A stretch of 64,000 nt of DNA from an uncultured Prevotellaceae bacterium (GCA_902784565.1 CACZVE010000003.1:1-64000), one strand, 5' to 3'. Positions 44,295 through 53,813 are shown, numbered from the stretch's first letter. Made by a program: numbers and translations. The notes: generated from the letters alone by a model not told the origin.

Positions 44295-45545
44295 TTAGGA
44301 TAGATCCCATCGATTGCAATAGGGGGCAAATATCTTGTGGGGTATCTGGAGTTCTGTGGCTATCTTACGCCAGTCTTTGATGGTATCACGAACCTCATCT
44401 ATGATTTCTGCTGCTTCCTTATGTTCCAGCATGTAATTATTGCAAGCAGCGAGCAAGGTTTTGACATTCGACTGCTCCGTATATTGGTCAATAAGCAGGC
44501 ATTGATGCAATTTGACTCCAGGATTTATGTCGTATGCAGGTGAGAGTGTCCAACCTTTCGTGGTTAGAAGGAAGCCGTGATTACGGAAGTGGTCATCGGT
44601 GTTGCCGAATATCACGTTGAACGCTATCCTGCGGTAGAGTTCTCTGAGGTTCTGCCCTACATCTATACATCCCTGCAGTATGAAATCTACGATATCCAGA
44701 TATCCATTTCCTGTGCTGCTGCCAGCACCATCCTCTAAACCAAGTAGCGACATTGCCGAGGCAAAATGTATACGTTTGCCTTCTGCCGTTCTGTCAAAAC
44801 GTTCGGAAAGCAAGAGGTCGCGGTCTTTTGATATTTTGATGGTGCGGGTCTTGGCAACATTGATACCAGCAGCGGCTGCCAACCTATGTGAGAAGTGCTC
44901 TATGAGTTCTGTATTCTCCAAGTCCTTCTTTGAAGGAAATTTTGCCACATAGAGTCTGCCATCGGTATCGATGACATTGGCTTTCGGACGAGCACCACCG
45001 AGTGAGGTTCCCGGGTCGATCAATTGGTCAAGCCAGCGTTGTTCAGGCAATTCGTTTCGTTCTTCTGCCAACTCAATCTCATGACAGGCATCGCAGAGGG
45101 CACGAAGACTCTCGATAGGAGGTACGCAGTATTTAGCACTGGTATTCATATAATCATCGCTATCTTCATTCTTGTAACGGATGCCACCCATACGAGTGAA
45201 GTCCCCAATGCCGATGAGGTAATCATAGTTGCTGAGCACTCGCACAGCTCTGCCCTCTGCTTGTGCTGTCAGTCGTTCTCTGCGATCGAGCAATAATCGT
45301 CCCCATCGGTCGGGGAAGGAATCTTTGACAAAGCCAAACACGCTATTTGTGTCACGGGGGTGTTGCAACGAAGGCACGTTCATCAGGTCACCGCTCAGCA
45401 CAATGGCACCATGCAGTTTTAGCCACTCATGCGAATATTCAAAGACAAAGTGATCCTTGCCACGGACACGTTCGTAGCCCAATGTGCCAATCTCCTGCGG
45501 TGATGTAAGGAAATCGAAATCTGCGTAAACCGTTATTCTTTTCAT
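44295..45545 (-). CDS. hipA: HipA-like kinase toxin
   Basis: The 416-residue protein fits the HipA family of Ser/Thr kinases, which in E. coli phosphorylate glutamyl-tRNA synthetase and cause growth arrest. Motifs seen are SLGGARPKA at about 186, VAKFPS with the ATP lysine at about 205, LLSERFDR at about 247, the catalytic FNVIFGNTDDHFRNHGF at about 312-328, and SPAYDINPG. The N-terminal domain (FGFVKDSFPDRWG) is present. It overlaps the hipB stop by 4 bases, the usual antitoxin-first order. Confidence 0.92.
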   Translation of the reverse strand: MKRITVYADFDFLTSPQEIGTLGYERVRGKDHFVFEYSHEWLKLHGAIVLSGDLMNVPSLQHPRDTNSVFGFVKDSFPDRWGRLLLDRRERLTAQAEGRAVRVLSNYDYLIGIGDFTRMGGIRYKNEDSDDYMNTSAKYCVPPIESLRALCDACHEIELAEERNELPEQRWLDQLIDPGTSLGGARPKANVIDTDGRLYVAKFPSKKDLENTELIEHFSHRLAAAAGINVAKTRTIKISKDRDLLLSERFDRTAEGKRIHFASAMSLLGLEDGAGSSTGNGYLDIVDFILQGCIDVGQNLRELYRRIAFNVIFGNTDDHFRNHGFLLTTKGWTLSPAYDINPGVKLHQCLLIDQYTEQSNVKTLLAACNNYMLEHKEAAEIIDEVRDTIKDWRKIATELQIPHKIFAPYCNRWDLS

Positions 45546-45841
45546 TTTTTAAGCAATTCTGCATCTTGAAGCTGACGGCCAAGAGCATCGTCTGCAGCCA
45601 GTAGCGAGATGTCTTTTTCAAGATTCAGCGCAAAGAGTACACGCGCATAAATACCCATGGAAACCGTCGGGTCGCCATGTTCAACTTTCGAAACGGTCAA
45701 ACGTGTTACCGTCGCCCTGTCTGCTACGTCCTGCATAGAGAGATGCCTGCGCTTTCGTGCCAGCATAATTCGTTCACCCATGAGCTGCAACTGCTGTGTC
45801 AGGGCTCTTGGCATCATCTTTCCGAATGTACTCTTTCCCAT
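45542..45841 (-). CDS. hipB: HipB-like antitoxin
   Basis: The 99-residue protein is a XRE-type helix-turn-helix protein: IMLARKRRHLSMQDVADRA, then VTRLTVSKVEHGDPTVSMG, a canonical HTH-3 layout. A C-terminal tail probably contacts HipA. It would bind and neutralise HipA and repress the operon at the inverted repeat found upstream (45873-45898). Its stop overlaps the hipA start by 4 bases. A second ATG (MMPRALTQQ) lies nearby, but the upstream promoter is compatible with the first. Confidence 0.9.
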   Translation of the reverse strand: MGKSTFGKMMPRALTQQLQLMGERIMLARKRRHLSMQDVADRATVTRLTVSKVEHGDPTVSMGIYARVLFALNLEKDISLLAADDALGRQLQDAELLKK

Positions 45842-45860
45842 AATTGTATCTTATCGGGTG

Positions 45861-45898
45861 CAAAGATACATAAAAATGTTTAATATAACAAACATTTT
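45861..45898 (-). promoter_or_regulatory. hipBA promoter and operator
   Basis: TATCTTTG (complement of 45861-45868) and TTTG/TTG near 45889-45891, 20 bases apart, form a consensus promoter. A perfect inverted repeat with 9-base arms, AAAATGTTT at 45873-45881 and AAACATTTT at 45890-45898, lies between and over them, a natural HipB operator. Confidence 0.75.
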
Positions 45899-45965
45899 AG
45901 AGAAAATTTGTCTGATAGCTCTTTTATTTTGTTTTTCGAGAGAACTGACAAAACAGACACTTATG

Positions 45966-46244
45966 TCAAAATAGGTCTACGGTTTTCCAATTAGGATTGC
46001 TTGAAAGACAATCAAACATACGCCACGAGATGTCCTTAAATACGGGGATGATATCCTTGATGTGGCTTGGATCAATAGGGTCATTACCTTGACAATAGTT
46101 CGCGTGGTATATCTTTCCGTCCCGATCAATAATATAGATGGCTCCCATTTCGCCCATTGCCCCTTCATAGGCAAAGGAGAAAGCCATGATATCAAGAGAC
46201 AAATAGTCCCGATAATTTGATTCTGTTATTTCTATAATATTCAT
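45966..46244 (-). CDS. Hypothetical protein
   Basis: From ATG at 46244 (MNIIEITESNYRDYLSLDIM) the product is 92 residues; longer frames start in the preceding gene and are rejected. It includes GAMGEMGAIYIIDRDGKIYH, a beta-hairpin-like segment, and ends in WKTVDLF. I do not recognise the family. It follows the HD-domain gene, with a terminator-like palindrome between them, so it may be transcribed separately. Confidence 0.6.
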   Translation of the reverse strand: MNIIEITESNYRDYLSLDIMAFSFAYEGAMGEMGAIYIIDRDGKIYHANYCQGNDPIDPSHIKDIIPVFKDISWRMFDCLSSNPNWKTVDLF

Positions 46245-46272
46245 GAAAAATATGGTTCGATGGTAGAGTTGC

Positions 46273-46301
46273 CGGCTCAGATCGCTGGATGGTCTGAGCC
46301 G
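46273..46301 (-). terminator. Terminator-like palindrome after the HD gene
   Basis: CGGCTCAGA at 46273-46281 and TCTGAGCCG at 46293-46301 form a perfect 9-base stem just after the stop at 46309. The arms match those at 38017-38048 almost exactly. Confidence 0.6.
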
Positions 46302-46308
46302 AAAATTG

Positions 46309-46968
46309 TTATCTGATATTCTCAAGAAAGTCCTTGAAAGGAATGAATGAGGCGACATCTTTGGTAAAGCACCAGACGGCCTCGGTCTCGCCGATGAGGG
46401 TCCTGAGTATCTTGTCAGGATGACCATCATCGCACTTCAATGCCGGCAGAGACAGATAATCCCAATTGAGTCTCTCAAAAGAATGAAAGAATCGACAGCG
46501 GTCGAAGGAGTCGGCATCGTGGAGGATTTGTTTTACCAAGGTGTCGACCTTGAAGCCGGAATCATGACCTGTGCAATGAAGGGATACGGCTGAGCGGACA
46601 TAGTCTTGCTCATCGGGCGTGAGTCCGTATTTATCCCATATGGCCTGGTGCATGTCCCATTTGGTCTTGGCTGCTCTAGGACCATGACCTGGGTCGTCGC
46701 CATTGTTGTTTCTGGCTTGGTCGTGGATGAAGGCGCCACAGAATGCAAGAAGTCCTCGACGGGGTTCGTCCAACTTCTGGGCTATCAGCGCTGCAGCTAT
46801 CATCACGCGATAGAGGTGACGAGGGTCGTGAATGCCACGACCGGGATTGTTGAAGTATTTCTCCTTCAAATCGAAGTCGGAATAGTCTTTGATACCAATG
46901 AAATTGAGAGCGTCGATGACGGTCTGCCTCAATGATTTCTGCTTGAATTGTAATAAATTATTTTCCAT
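46309..46968 (-). CDS. HD-domain protein
   Basis: The 219-residue protein has HD-superfamily features: IHDPRHLYRVMIAAAL (first His) at about 46-61, FCGAFIHDQAR (HD pair) at about 81-86, and AVSLHCTGHDSG with further His ligands at about 128. HD proteins hydrolyse phosphate esters, often of nucleotides. The substrate cannot be read from the sequence. It lies 11 bases after the N-formylglutamate amidohydrolase-like gene and probably shares its operon. Confidence 0.75.
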   Translation of the reverse strand: MENNLLQFKQKSLRQTVIDALNFIGIKDYSDFDLKEKYFNNPGRGIHDPRHLYRVMIAAALIAQKLDEPRRGLLAFCGAFIHDQARNNNGDDPGHGPRAAKTKWDMHQAIWDKYGLTPDEQDYVRSAVSLHCTGHDSGFKVDTLVKQILHDADSFDRCRFFHSFERLNWDYLSLPALKCDDGHPDKILRTLIGETEAVWCFTKDVASFIPFKDFLENIR

Positions 46969-46979
46969 ATTGTTTAAGT

Positions 46980-47699
46980 TTATTTATGTTGTTCTTGCAT
47001 TAAAAACTCATATATTCTTCTTAATGTTCCAGCCCACCTTGTCCATTTTAAGACGCTATACTCCAAACAAAGTGTCTTTTCATTCATATATACACGTTTA
47101 TTAACCTCAATCATTATTGATGTATAAGGGAAAGGCATTTGAGGAGTAATTGAATTAGAATATGGTTTGTTAATTTCAACTGTATATCCTCTGCTCTTGA
47201 ATATTTTTACAATACCATTTACTATTTTTTCATTATATGACCAGTCATCGTTATGTCCAATACATATGTCACAATTGTACAAGTCACTTGGAAATGAGTG
47301 ACAATCGATAAGAACAGTGTCTGGGCTTTTAATATGTTTTTTAAGGTTCTTTTGGTGTTGTTCCCATAAACGCATTGTTTCCTTTATTTGTTTTTCGTTC
47401 ATAGGATTACGTTTATGAAAGTCAAATTCCTTATAAATTATTCCTTGCCCTTTTTCTTCCAATGGGTCGTTTTCAAGTCTTTCCGCATCACAAACGAAAC
47501 GTGAATAAGGAAATACTACTGTGCTTACATCTTTTTGTCTTGACAAAGGTGAGAACAAAAAGTCTGTATACCAGTCAGTCCATTTGTTAAGGCAATTATT
47601 TACAAAATACTGGTTACTAGGCCATCCTCCAAATTTAGGATCAAAAACCCCATTAATGGAAGCGTGGGGTATATTCAAAACTATATTTCTTTTCATCAT
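46980..47699 (-). CDS. N-formylglutamate amidohydrolase-family protein
   Basis: The 239-residue protein resembles the N-formylglutamate amidohydrolase family: LNIPHASING near the N-terminus, PYSRFVCDAERLENDP at about 65-80 and LIDCHSFPSDLYNCDICIG at about 132-150. These carry the metal- and substrate-binding residues of the family. The exact substrate is uncertain in this isolated context, since no histidine-degradation genes are nearby. It is 11 bases upstream of the HD gene. The MMKRN start has an alternative second ATG. Confidence 0.75.
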   Translation of the reverse strand: MMKRNIVLNIPHASINGVFDPKFGGWPSNQYFVNNCLNKWTDWYTDFLFSPLSRQKDVSTVVFPYSRFVCDAERLENDPLEEKGQGIIYKEFDFHKRNPMNEKQIKETMRLWEQHQKNLKKHIKSPDTVLIDCHSFPSDLYNCDICIGHNDDWSYNEKIVNGIVKIFKSRGYTVEINKPYSNSITPQMPFPYTSIMIEVNKRVYMNEKTLCLEYSVLKWTRWAGTLRRIYEFLMQEQHK

Positions 47700-47722
47700 C
47701 TTTATTATTTATTTTCCTGAAT

Positions 47723-47730
47723 GCAAAGAT
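47723..47730 (-). promoter_or_regulatory. -7 element of the amidohydrolase-HD operon
   Basis: TATCTTTG (complement of 47723-47730) lies 24 bases upstream of the start at 47699. No TTG is visible at the expected -33 position. Confidence 0.5.
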
Positions 47731-47854
47731 AAGAGAAATCTTGAGTGTAGTCATGAAGTTTATAGGTATAAATCAATTTAATTCTTCAAGGGGGCAACAG
47801 AGTTGTGGGAGGAGATGCTGAAGCGAATTTTGGAAGTTTTTCATCTTTTCGGCA

Positions 47855-47882
47855 ATTTTTCGCGAAAAATGTTGTAATTTTG
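47855..47882 (+). promoter_or_regulatory. Capsule-locus promoter with a palindrome
   Basis: TAATTTTG at 47875-47882 fits TAnnTTTG and lies 78 bases before the first capsule gene. Immediately upstream is a perfect 16-base palindrome, ATTTTTCGCGAAAAAT at 47855-47870, in the position of an operator. No UpxY/NusG-like antiterminator gene is seen near it. Confidence 0.55.
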
Positions 47883-47960
47883 CACGCCGAATACAATAAA
47901 TTTGCCTATTACGGGTTATATATTATAAAATATGTACGCGAAAACAAATAAAAAAACTAT

Positions 47961-50501
47961 ATGATGAAAAGACTATCATCGATTATCATCTCTCTCATGC
48001 TGGCCACAACAGCGGGCTGGGCACAGTCGGGCATGACCGACAATCAGGTAATGGACTATGTGGTTGAACAGAACGCCAAGGGCGTGTCGCGCCAGCAGAT
48101 CGTGACGCAACTGATGCAGCGCGGCGTGACCATCGACCAGATCAGGCGCATCCAACAGAAGTACCAGCGACAGCAGAAAGACGGCTCACTGGGCGCAAAG
48201 GACATCACGGCGGGCTCGCAGAGTGTGAAGAACCGCATGAGGGAAGCCAACGGCGAACAGAGGCCGGAGCAGGTGGAGCGCGAGAAGCGCAACGTGTCGC
48301 CCTACCGCCAGAAGGACGGACGCCCCCGTACGAAGAAGAACACCTACGATGAGAACGATGACCAGTATATGGAGATGGACAACGCGATGGACTTCATGAT
48401 GCCCGACTCGCTGAAATACATGTATGAACTGGAGCCGATGAAGGAAGAAGAAGAGGGTAGGAAGATTTTCGGTCACGACATCTTCAACAACAAAAGCCTG
48501 ACCTTCGAGAGCAGCATGAACCTGGCCACCCCGCAGAACTACCGACTGGGGCCCGGCGACGTGGTGAACGTGGACATCTGGGGCGCCTCGCAGCAAAGCG
48601 TCAGCGAGACAATCTCGCCCGACGGTACCATCACCATCGAGGGCGTTGGCGTGATCTCACTGGGAGGCATGTCGGTGTCGCAGGCCAAGCAGAGACTCAG
48701 AAACGTGCTCGGCCCCAGATTCCAGAATTCGCACATCGACCTGACACTCGGACAGACACGTACCATCACCATCAGCGTGATGGGCGAGGTGAAGATGCCA
48801 GGCACCTACACGATGTCGGCCTTCGCCACCGTCTATAATGCCCTCTACATGGCAGGCGGTCCCAACGATATCGGTACGCTGAGAAACGTACAGGTGTTCC
48901 GCAACGGCAAACTACTCTCAAAGGTCGACGTGTATGACTTCCTGCTCAACGGTAAGTTGACGGGCGATGTGCGTCTGCAGGACAACGACGTGATCACCGT
49001 GGCGCCCTACGAGGCACTGGTGAACATCACGGGTAAGGTGAAACGACCGATGTTCTACGAGATGAAGACAACGGAGAGTGCCGCCACCCTGCTGCGCTAT
49101 GCAGGCGGATTTACGGGTGATGCCTATACGAAGGCCATCCGCGTGAACCGTAAGGCAGGACAGCAATACTCCGTGTTCAGCGTGGGTGAGTTCGACCTCA
49201 ACGACTTCAAACTGATGGACGAGGACTCCGTATCCGTCGACTCCACGCTGAACCGCTACCAGAACATGGTGGAGGTGAAGGGCGCCGTGTTCCGTCCGGG
49301 CATGTATCAGGTGGGCGGACATATCTGTACGGTGAAGGCCCTCATCGAGGCCGCCGACGGACTGACGGAGAATGCCATCAGCAACCACGCCGTGATGCAC
49401 CGTATGCAGGCCGACCGTACGCTGAAGATGCAGAGCATCGACATCAAGGGCATCCTGGAAGGTACCGTACCCGATGTGGAACTGAAGAACGAGGACATGC
49501 TCTATATCGCCAGTCGTGAGGACGAGAAGATGGACCAGACCATCACCATCCACGGTGAGGTGAACTACCCCGGTGTCTACCGCTATGCCTCGAACGAGAC
49601 CATCGAAGACCTCGTGCTACAGGCTGGCGGTCTGACGAATGCCGCCTCACTGGCCAAGGTGGATGTGTCGCGCCGTATCATCGAACCTGATGCCACGGAG
49701 GCTGGCGACACGCTGGCATTCACCTACAGTTTCAAACTGAATCCCGACTTCACCATCCCCGCGGGAGAAAGCCCGTTCACCCTGCAGCCCTACGACGAGG
49801 TGTATATCCGTCGCAGTCCGAACTACATCGAACAGCAGAACGTGACCATCGAGGGTGAGGTGCAGTTCAAGGGCGACTATACGTTGACCAACAGTAACCA
49901 GCGTCTTACCGACCTCATCAAACAGGCTGGCGGCGTCACCAAACACGCCTATCCCGAAGGTGCCAAACTGCTGCGCCGCATGACGCAGGAGGAACAGGAA
50001 CTGATGACCACCATGCTGCGCACCGCCCAGCGAAACTCCGGTAACGACTCCATCGACGTATCGAAACTCGTCACGATGACCACCTACCCCGTCGCCATCG
50101 AGTTGGACAAGGCGTTGGCAAATCCCAACAGTGACGACGACCCGATCCTGCGCGAGGGCGACCGCATCGTGGTGCCGAGATTCACCAGTACCGTCAGCAT
50201 CAACGGTGAGGTGCTCTATCCCAACACCGTGCGATATATGGCTGGCAAGGATGCCGACTACTACATCGAACTGGCCGGTGGCACCACCACCAGCGCCAAG
50301 AAACGGAAGACCATCATCATCTATATGAACGGTATGGTGGCCAAGGCCAACAGGAAACACAAGCCGCGACCCGGCTGTCAGATCGTGGTGCCCACGAAGC
50401 ACAACCGCAACAAACTGACACTGCCTGAGATCATCAGCATGGGTACCAGCTTCGCCTCACTGACCACCATGATCGCCACCATCGCTAATCTCACGAAATA
50501 A
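47961..50501 (+). CDS. Multi-SLBB polysaccharide export outer-membrane protein
   Basis: The 846-residue protein starts with a signal peptide (MKRLSSIIISLMLATTAGWAQ). Residues 20-150 are charged and probably periplasmic. Then comes a Poly_export domain (YRLGPGDVVNVDIWGASQQS) followed by a series of SLBB domains, recognisable by repeated phrases such as VMGEVKMPGTYTM, VKGAVFRPGMYQVGG, IHGEVNYPGVYRY and INGEVLYPNTVRY. It is much longer than E. coli Wza, with about six SLBB units, as in the long export proteins of Bacteroidota. It ends in a possible membrane-anchoring hydrophobic segment. It should form the export channel. An ATG 3 bases downstream is equally likely as the start. Confidence 0.88.
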   Translation: MMKRLSSIIISLMLATTAGWAQSGMTDNQVMDYVVEQNAKGVSRQQIVTQLMQRGVTIDQIRRIQQKYQRQQKDGSLGAKDITAGSQSVKNRMREANGEQRPEQVEREKRNVSPYRQKDGRPRTKKNTYDENDDQYMEMDNAMDFMMPDSLKYMYELEPMKEEEEGRKIFGHDIFNNKSLTFESSMNLATPQNYRLGPGDVVNVDIWGASQQSVSETISPDGTITIEGVGVISLGGMSVSQAKQRLRNVLGPRFQNSHIDLTLGQTRTITISVMGEVKMPGTYTMSAFATVYNALYMAGGPNDIGTLRNVQVFRNGKLLSKVDVYDFLLNGKLTGDVRLQDNDVITVAPYEALVNITGKVKRPMFYEMKTTESAATLLRYAGGFTGDAYTKAIRVNRKAGQQYSVFSVGEFDLNDFKLMDEDSVSVDSTLNRYQNMVEVKGAVFRPGMYQVGGHICTVKALIEAADGLTENAISNHAVMHRMQADRTLKMQSIDIKGILEGTVPDVELKNEDMLYIASREDEKMDQTITIHGEVNYPGVYRYASNETIEDLVLQAGGLTNAASLAKVDVSRRIIEPDATEAGDTLAFTYSFKLNPDFTIPAGESPFTLQPYDEVYIRRSPNYIEQQNVTIEGEVQFKGDYTLTNSNQRLTDLIKQAGGVTKHAYPEGAKLLRRMTQEEQELMTTMLRTAQRNSGNDSIDVSKLVTMTTYPVAIELDKALANPNSDDDPILREGDRIVVPRFTSTVSINGEVLYPNTVRYMAGKDADYYIELAGGTTTSAKKRKTIIIYMNGMVAKANRKHKPRPGCQIVVPTKHNRNKLTLPEIISMGTSFASLTTMIATIANLTK

Positions 50502-50516
50502 TAAGGACACCTAGTT

Positions 50517-51563
50517 ATGAACAGCAATATAGACTTCGCAAAAATATGGCCGGCACTCCTGAGTAAGAAGAAACTGTTCTTCAAGGTATGGGGCATCACC
50601 TTCATCCTGTCGTGTATCTGGATCCTGCCACAGCCCAGATACTATACGACGGAGGTTTCCGTTGCCCCGGAATCGGCAGAAGCCAAGGATATGGGAAATC
50701 TGGCTTCACTGGCTTCCAATTTCGGTGTGAACATCGGTAACGGCTCTTCCGACGCCATCTATCCACAACTCTACCCCGACCTCTTTGAGTCGACGAAATT
50801 CCTCGTCGGACTGTTGGACATCAAGGTCAGGACACAAGACGGCGAGGTGGAAACCGACTATTACACCTATATGAAAGACTACCAGAAGCAAAACATCCTC
50901 CTGTGGCCTTTCCTGCCCTTGAAAAGATGGCTGTCGTCTGTCTTCTCTAAACCAGAAGAAGAGATACCAGGCAAAGACGGCAAGCGCTTCGACCCCTTTG
51001 AACTGTCATGGACCACAAACGGCATCATCAAGAAGATACAGGATAACGTCCAGTGTACCTATAGTCGTACGACTGATGTTGTGACCATAGAGGTGACCGA
51101 TCAGGACCCGTTGGTGTGTGCCCTGCTTGCCGACAGCATCAAACAGCACCTGCAGGACTTCGTCACAGAATACCGTACCAAGAAGTCGCGCATCGATCTG
51201 GAATACTACGAGAAACTGACGGCAGAGGCCAAGGCGATGTACGATAAGTCGCGTTTGAAATATGCGGCCTTCTCAGACGCCAGCACAAATGTGTCGTTGA
51301 GAAGCGTAGAACTGAAGATGCAGGACATGGAAAACGACATGCAGGCGAAGTATAACATCTATACCGCTATGAGCACCCGTCTGGAGGCGGCTGCGGCCAA
51401 GGTACAAGAGAACACCCCTGCCTTCACGGAGTTGAAGAACGCCACCGTACCCATCAAGCCTGCGGGTCCCAAAAGGATGATCTTTGTAGCCGTCATGCTG
51501 TTTCTGGCTACCTGCGGCACCATTATCCACCTTTATCGCAAAGAATTGAAAGAATGGTTCTAA
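50517..51563 (+). CDS. Wzz-like chain-length/polysaccharide copolymerase protein
   Basis: The 348-residue protein has the Wzz layout: a transmembrane segment at about residues 24-38 (WGITFILSCIWILP), a long periplasmic part with a coiled coil (about 220-300), and a second transmembrane helix near the C-terminus (RMIFVAVMLFLATCGTIIHL). PIKPAGPKR before that helix is the typical proline-rich segment. There is no kinase domain. It follows the export gene by 15 bases (AAGGA is visible upstream as a ribosome-binding site). It would control polymer length and connect to the export channel. Confidence 0.85.
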   Translation: MNSNIDFAKIWPALLSKKKLFFKVWGITFILSCIWILPQPRYYTTEVSVAPESAEAKDMGNLASLASNFGVNIGNGSSDAIYPQLYPDLFESTKFLVGLLDIKVRTQDGEVETDYYTYMKDYQKQNILLWPFLPLKRWLSSVFSKPEEEIPGKDGKRFDPFELSWTTNGIIKKIQDNVQCTYSRTTDVVTIEVTDQDPLVCALLADSIKQHLQDFVTEYRTKKSRIDLEYYEKLTAEAKAMYDKSRLKYAAFSDASTNVSLRSVELKMQDMENDMQAKYNIYTAMSTRLEAAAAKVQENTPAFTELKNATVPIKPAGPKRMIFVAVMLFLATCGTIIHLYRKELKEWF

Positions 51564-51577
51564 GACCCTGATGACGC

Positions 51578-52804
51578 ATGGTTATCACGCAACAGAAGAA
51601 ACAAGTCGTCATGCTCTATGCCTCCACACTCACGGGGGTATTTCTGGGCGTACTCTCTTCTATTGTGAATACCCGTTTCCTCGCGCCTGCCGACTATGGC
51701 GATGTACGTTATGTGCAGAACATCATCAACTTTGTCACCACCTTCCTGCTCTTCGGCTATTTCCTCTCGGGTGCCAGACTCATGGCCCTCTCGAATGACA
51801 GAGACTACGTGGGACGTGTCAAGGGGATGATGATTGTCATACTGGCTGGCGCATGCGTCGTGATAGCATTGGCGATGCCCGTCAATTCCCTGCTGCACGC
51901 AGACCAGCCTCAGGTGGCGTGGCTCTTCCTCTTGTCTATACCCGTTTGCTTCTCACCCCTCTTCCACAACTATATCGACCAGACGGCACAGGGCGACAAC
52001 CAGATCGGACTGCTCTCGCTGGCCAGACTCCTACCCTACCTCGTCTATGTGCCCATCGGCTATCTGGTCTATTCCACCTATGGAGCCACCTCAGACAGGA
52101 TGGTACTGTTGCAATGGGGTATCTATACAGCGGTCTATCTTGTCATCATCATTGCCACCAAACCCCTGTTCCGTCATCTGAAACCCGTCTGGAAGGACCT
52201 CAACGATGAGAACAAGCGTTATGGCATACAACTCTATATCGGCTCACTGGTCATGGTGTCGACCAACTATCTGGCAGGCATCTCACTGGGCTATTTCAAT
52301 GAAGACAACAGCGAGGTGGGCTTCTACACGCTGGCACTGACAGTCACCACACCTCTGGCGGCTCTGCCCGCCATCGTCGGAACCACCTATTTCAAGAAGT
52401 TTGCCACGCAGCCCGCCATCCCCCAAAAAGTGATCATCGCCACCGTAGGACTGACCTTCACCTCGTGCATCCTCTTCATCCTGCTGATACATCCTGTGGT
52501 GGAATTCCTCTATACCGACAGTTATGCCATCGTGGGCACGTATGCATCGATTCTTTCTGTCGGCTACTGTATTCACGGTTTGGGCGATATGTTCAACCGC
52601 TACCTCTGTTCACACGGACAAGGGGCTTCTGTACGCAATGCGAGCATTGCCAATGGCGTGTTCAAACTGCTGGGGTACACCCTACTGGTCTGGCTGTTCA
52701 ATACGAATGGTGCCATAGCCACAACCATCATCTGCGACGTGGTGTACTTCTCCTGCCTGATTTACTATTATGTCAGATTCACCAAACAGCCCGTCCATGA
52801 ATAA
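51578..52804 (+). CDS. Oligosaccharide flippase (Wzx-like)
   Basis: The 408-residue protein is a multi-spanning membrane protein with about 10-12 hydrophobic segments. The N-terminal VITQQKKQVVMLYASTL and FLAPADYGDVRYVQN fit the polysaccharide-biosynthesis (MATE-like) flippase family. It is expected to move lipid-linked repeat units across the inner membrane. It overlaps the next gene by 8 bases. The position between Wzz-like and polymerase genes supports the role. Confidence 0.85.
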   Translation: MVITQQKKQVVMLYASTLTGVFLGVLSSIVNTRFLAPADYGDVRYVQNIINFVTTFLLFGYFLSGARLMALSNDRDYVGRVKGMMIVILAGACVVIALAMPVNSLLHADQPQVAWLFLLSIPVCFSPLFHNYIDQTAQGDNQIGLLSLARLLPYLVYVPIGYLVYSTYGATSDRMVLLQWGIYTAVYLVIIIATKPLFRHLKPVWKDLNDENKRYGIQLYIGSLVMVSTNYLAGISLGYFNEDNSEVGFYTLALTVTTPLAALPAIVGTTYFKKFATQPAIPQKVIIATVGLTFTSCILFILLIHPVVEFLYTDSYAIVGTYASILSVGYCIHGLGDMFNRYLCSHGQGASVRNASIANGVFKLLGYTLLVWLFNTNGAIATTIICDVVYFSCLIYYYVRFTKQPVHE

Positions 52805-53813
52805 CTATCGACTCATCATATTCGGTGACGACTGGGATGTGTATCTGACAGCCTACAAAGACCTGATTGACGACACTCAGATATCGTATATTCCAAATTT
52901 CAGGCCAAAGGGACTGTTGGGGCAACTGCAAAGAATACATTTCACCCCCCAATTGAACCATTTGGTCAGCATTCCAGGTAAGAGTTGGTGGAACCCGATG
53001 ATCCTGCGGCATATCAAGAAAGAACAACGTCCCTGTTTCCTGATACTGGACAAGTGGCTACGGATGGAGTGCGGCATCAGACTGCTCCCCTATCTGAAAA
53101 AGCACTATCCCGAAGCACCGATCGTCTGCTTCACCCAAGACCTGATCGACACGATCATTGACATCTATTCGCGCAGGCACATTGATCTGGATTACATCAA
53201 GCAGTACACTGACCTCTTCATCAGTTACGATGCCATAGATGCGAAGAAGTACGCCCTATTGTACCACCCTACGGTGTTCTCTGCCATCCCAACTGATTTC
53301 AGCCAGCGTAAAGAGACATACGACCTGTACTTCCTTGGGCGCGACAAGGGCAGACTACATACACTGGTTACTATCTGTAATGAGGCCCGCAAACGCGGAC
53401 TGAGATGTAAGTTCGTCATGCTTGAGATTCCACAAGACCAACGTATTGAGTGTGAGGGTATCGTCTATTCCGATTCCCTGGTGTCGTATCGGCAGAACCT
53501 GGAAGACTGTGCTGCAAGCAACTGTATCATCGAATTATTGCAGCAGGACGCACAAAGTCCGACCTTCAGGACGTGGGAAGCCATCTCACTGAACAAGAAA
53601 CTGTTGACCAACAACACCAATATCCGTCATTCCGAAGTCTATGACGCACGCTATATTTCCGTTTTTGGCGATGAAAAGACCATCGACTGGGATTTCATTT
53701 CATCCGGTGAGGCCTTCCCAAACGAGAAGAATCCCTATCAGGAGATCATCAAGCCCGAGACACTCATTCAATTCATAGAGGACAAGTTGCAAATACAAAT
53801 AGAACGTTCATGA
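52797..53813 (+). CDS. Probable glycosyltransferase-like protein
   Basis: From ATG at 52797 (MNNYRLIIFGDDWDVYLTAY) the product is 338 residues. This start lies within the 3' end of the flippase gene. The C-terminal half (YDLYFLGRDKGRLHTL, then ASNCIIELLQQDAQSPTFRTWEA) has the look of a GT-B type acceptor/donor domain, in which the donor-binding Glu lies in a Gln-rich helix. There is no signal or membrane segment. It overlaps the EpsG-like gene by 4 bases. I cannot assign the sugar. Confidence 0.6.
   Translation: MNNYRLIIFGDDWDVYLTAYKDLIDDTQISYIPNFRPKGLLGQLQRIHFTPQLNHLVSIPGKSWWNPMILRHIKKEQRPCFLILDKWLRMECGIRLLPYLKKHYPEAPIVCFTQDLIDTIIDIYSRRHIDLDYIKQYTDLFISYDAIDAKKYALLYHPTVFSAIPTDFSQRKETYDLYFLGRDKGRLHTLVTICNEARKRGLRCKFVMLEIPQDQRIECEGIVYSDSLVSYRQNLEDCAASNCIIELLQQDAQSPTFRTWEAISLNKKLLTNNTNIRHSEVYDARYISVFGDEKTIDWDFISSGEAFPNEKNPYQEIIKPETLIQFIEDKLQIQIERS

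Noticed and set aside
48918..50402. Minus-strand frames of 211 and 251 codons opposite the multi-SLBB export gene
   Set aside because: They arise from the GC-rich codon usage of the export gene and have histidine- and glycine-rich translations typical of antisense frames.
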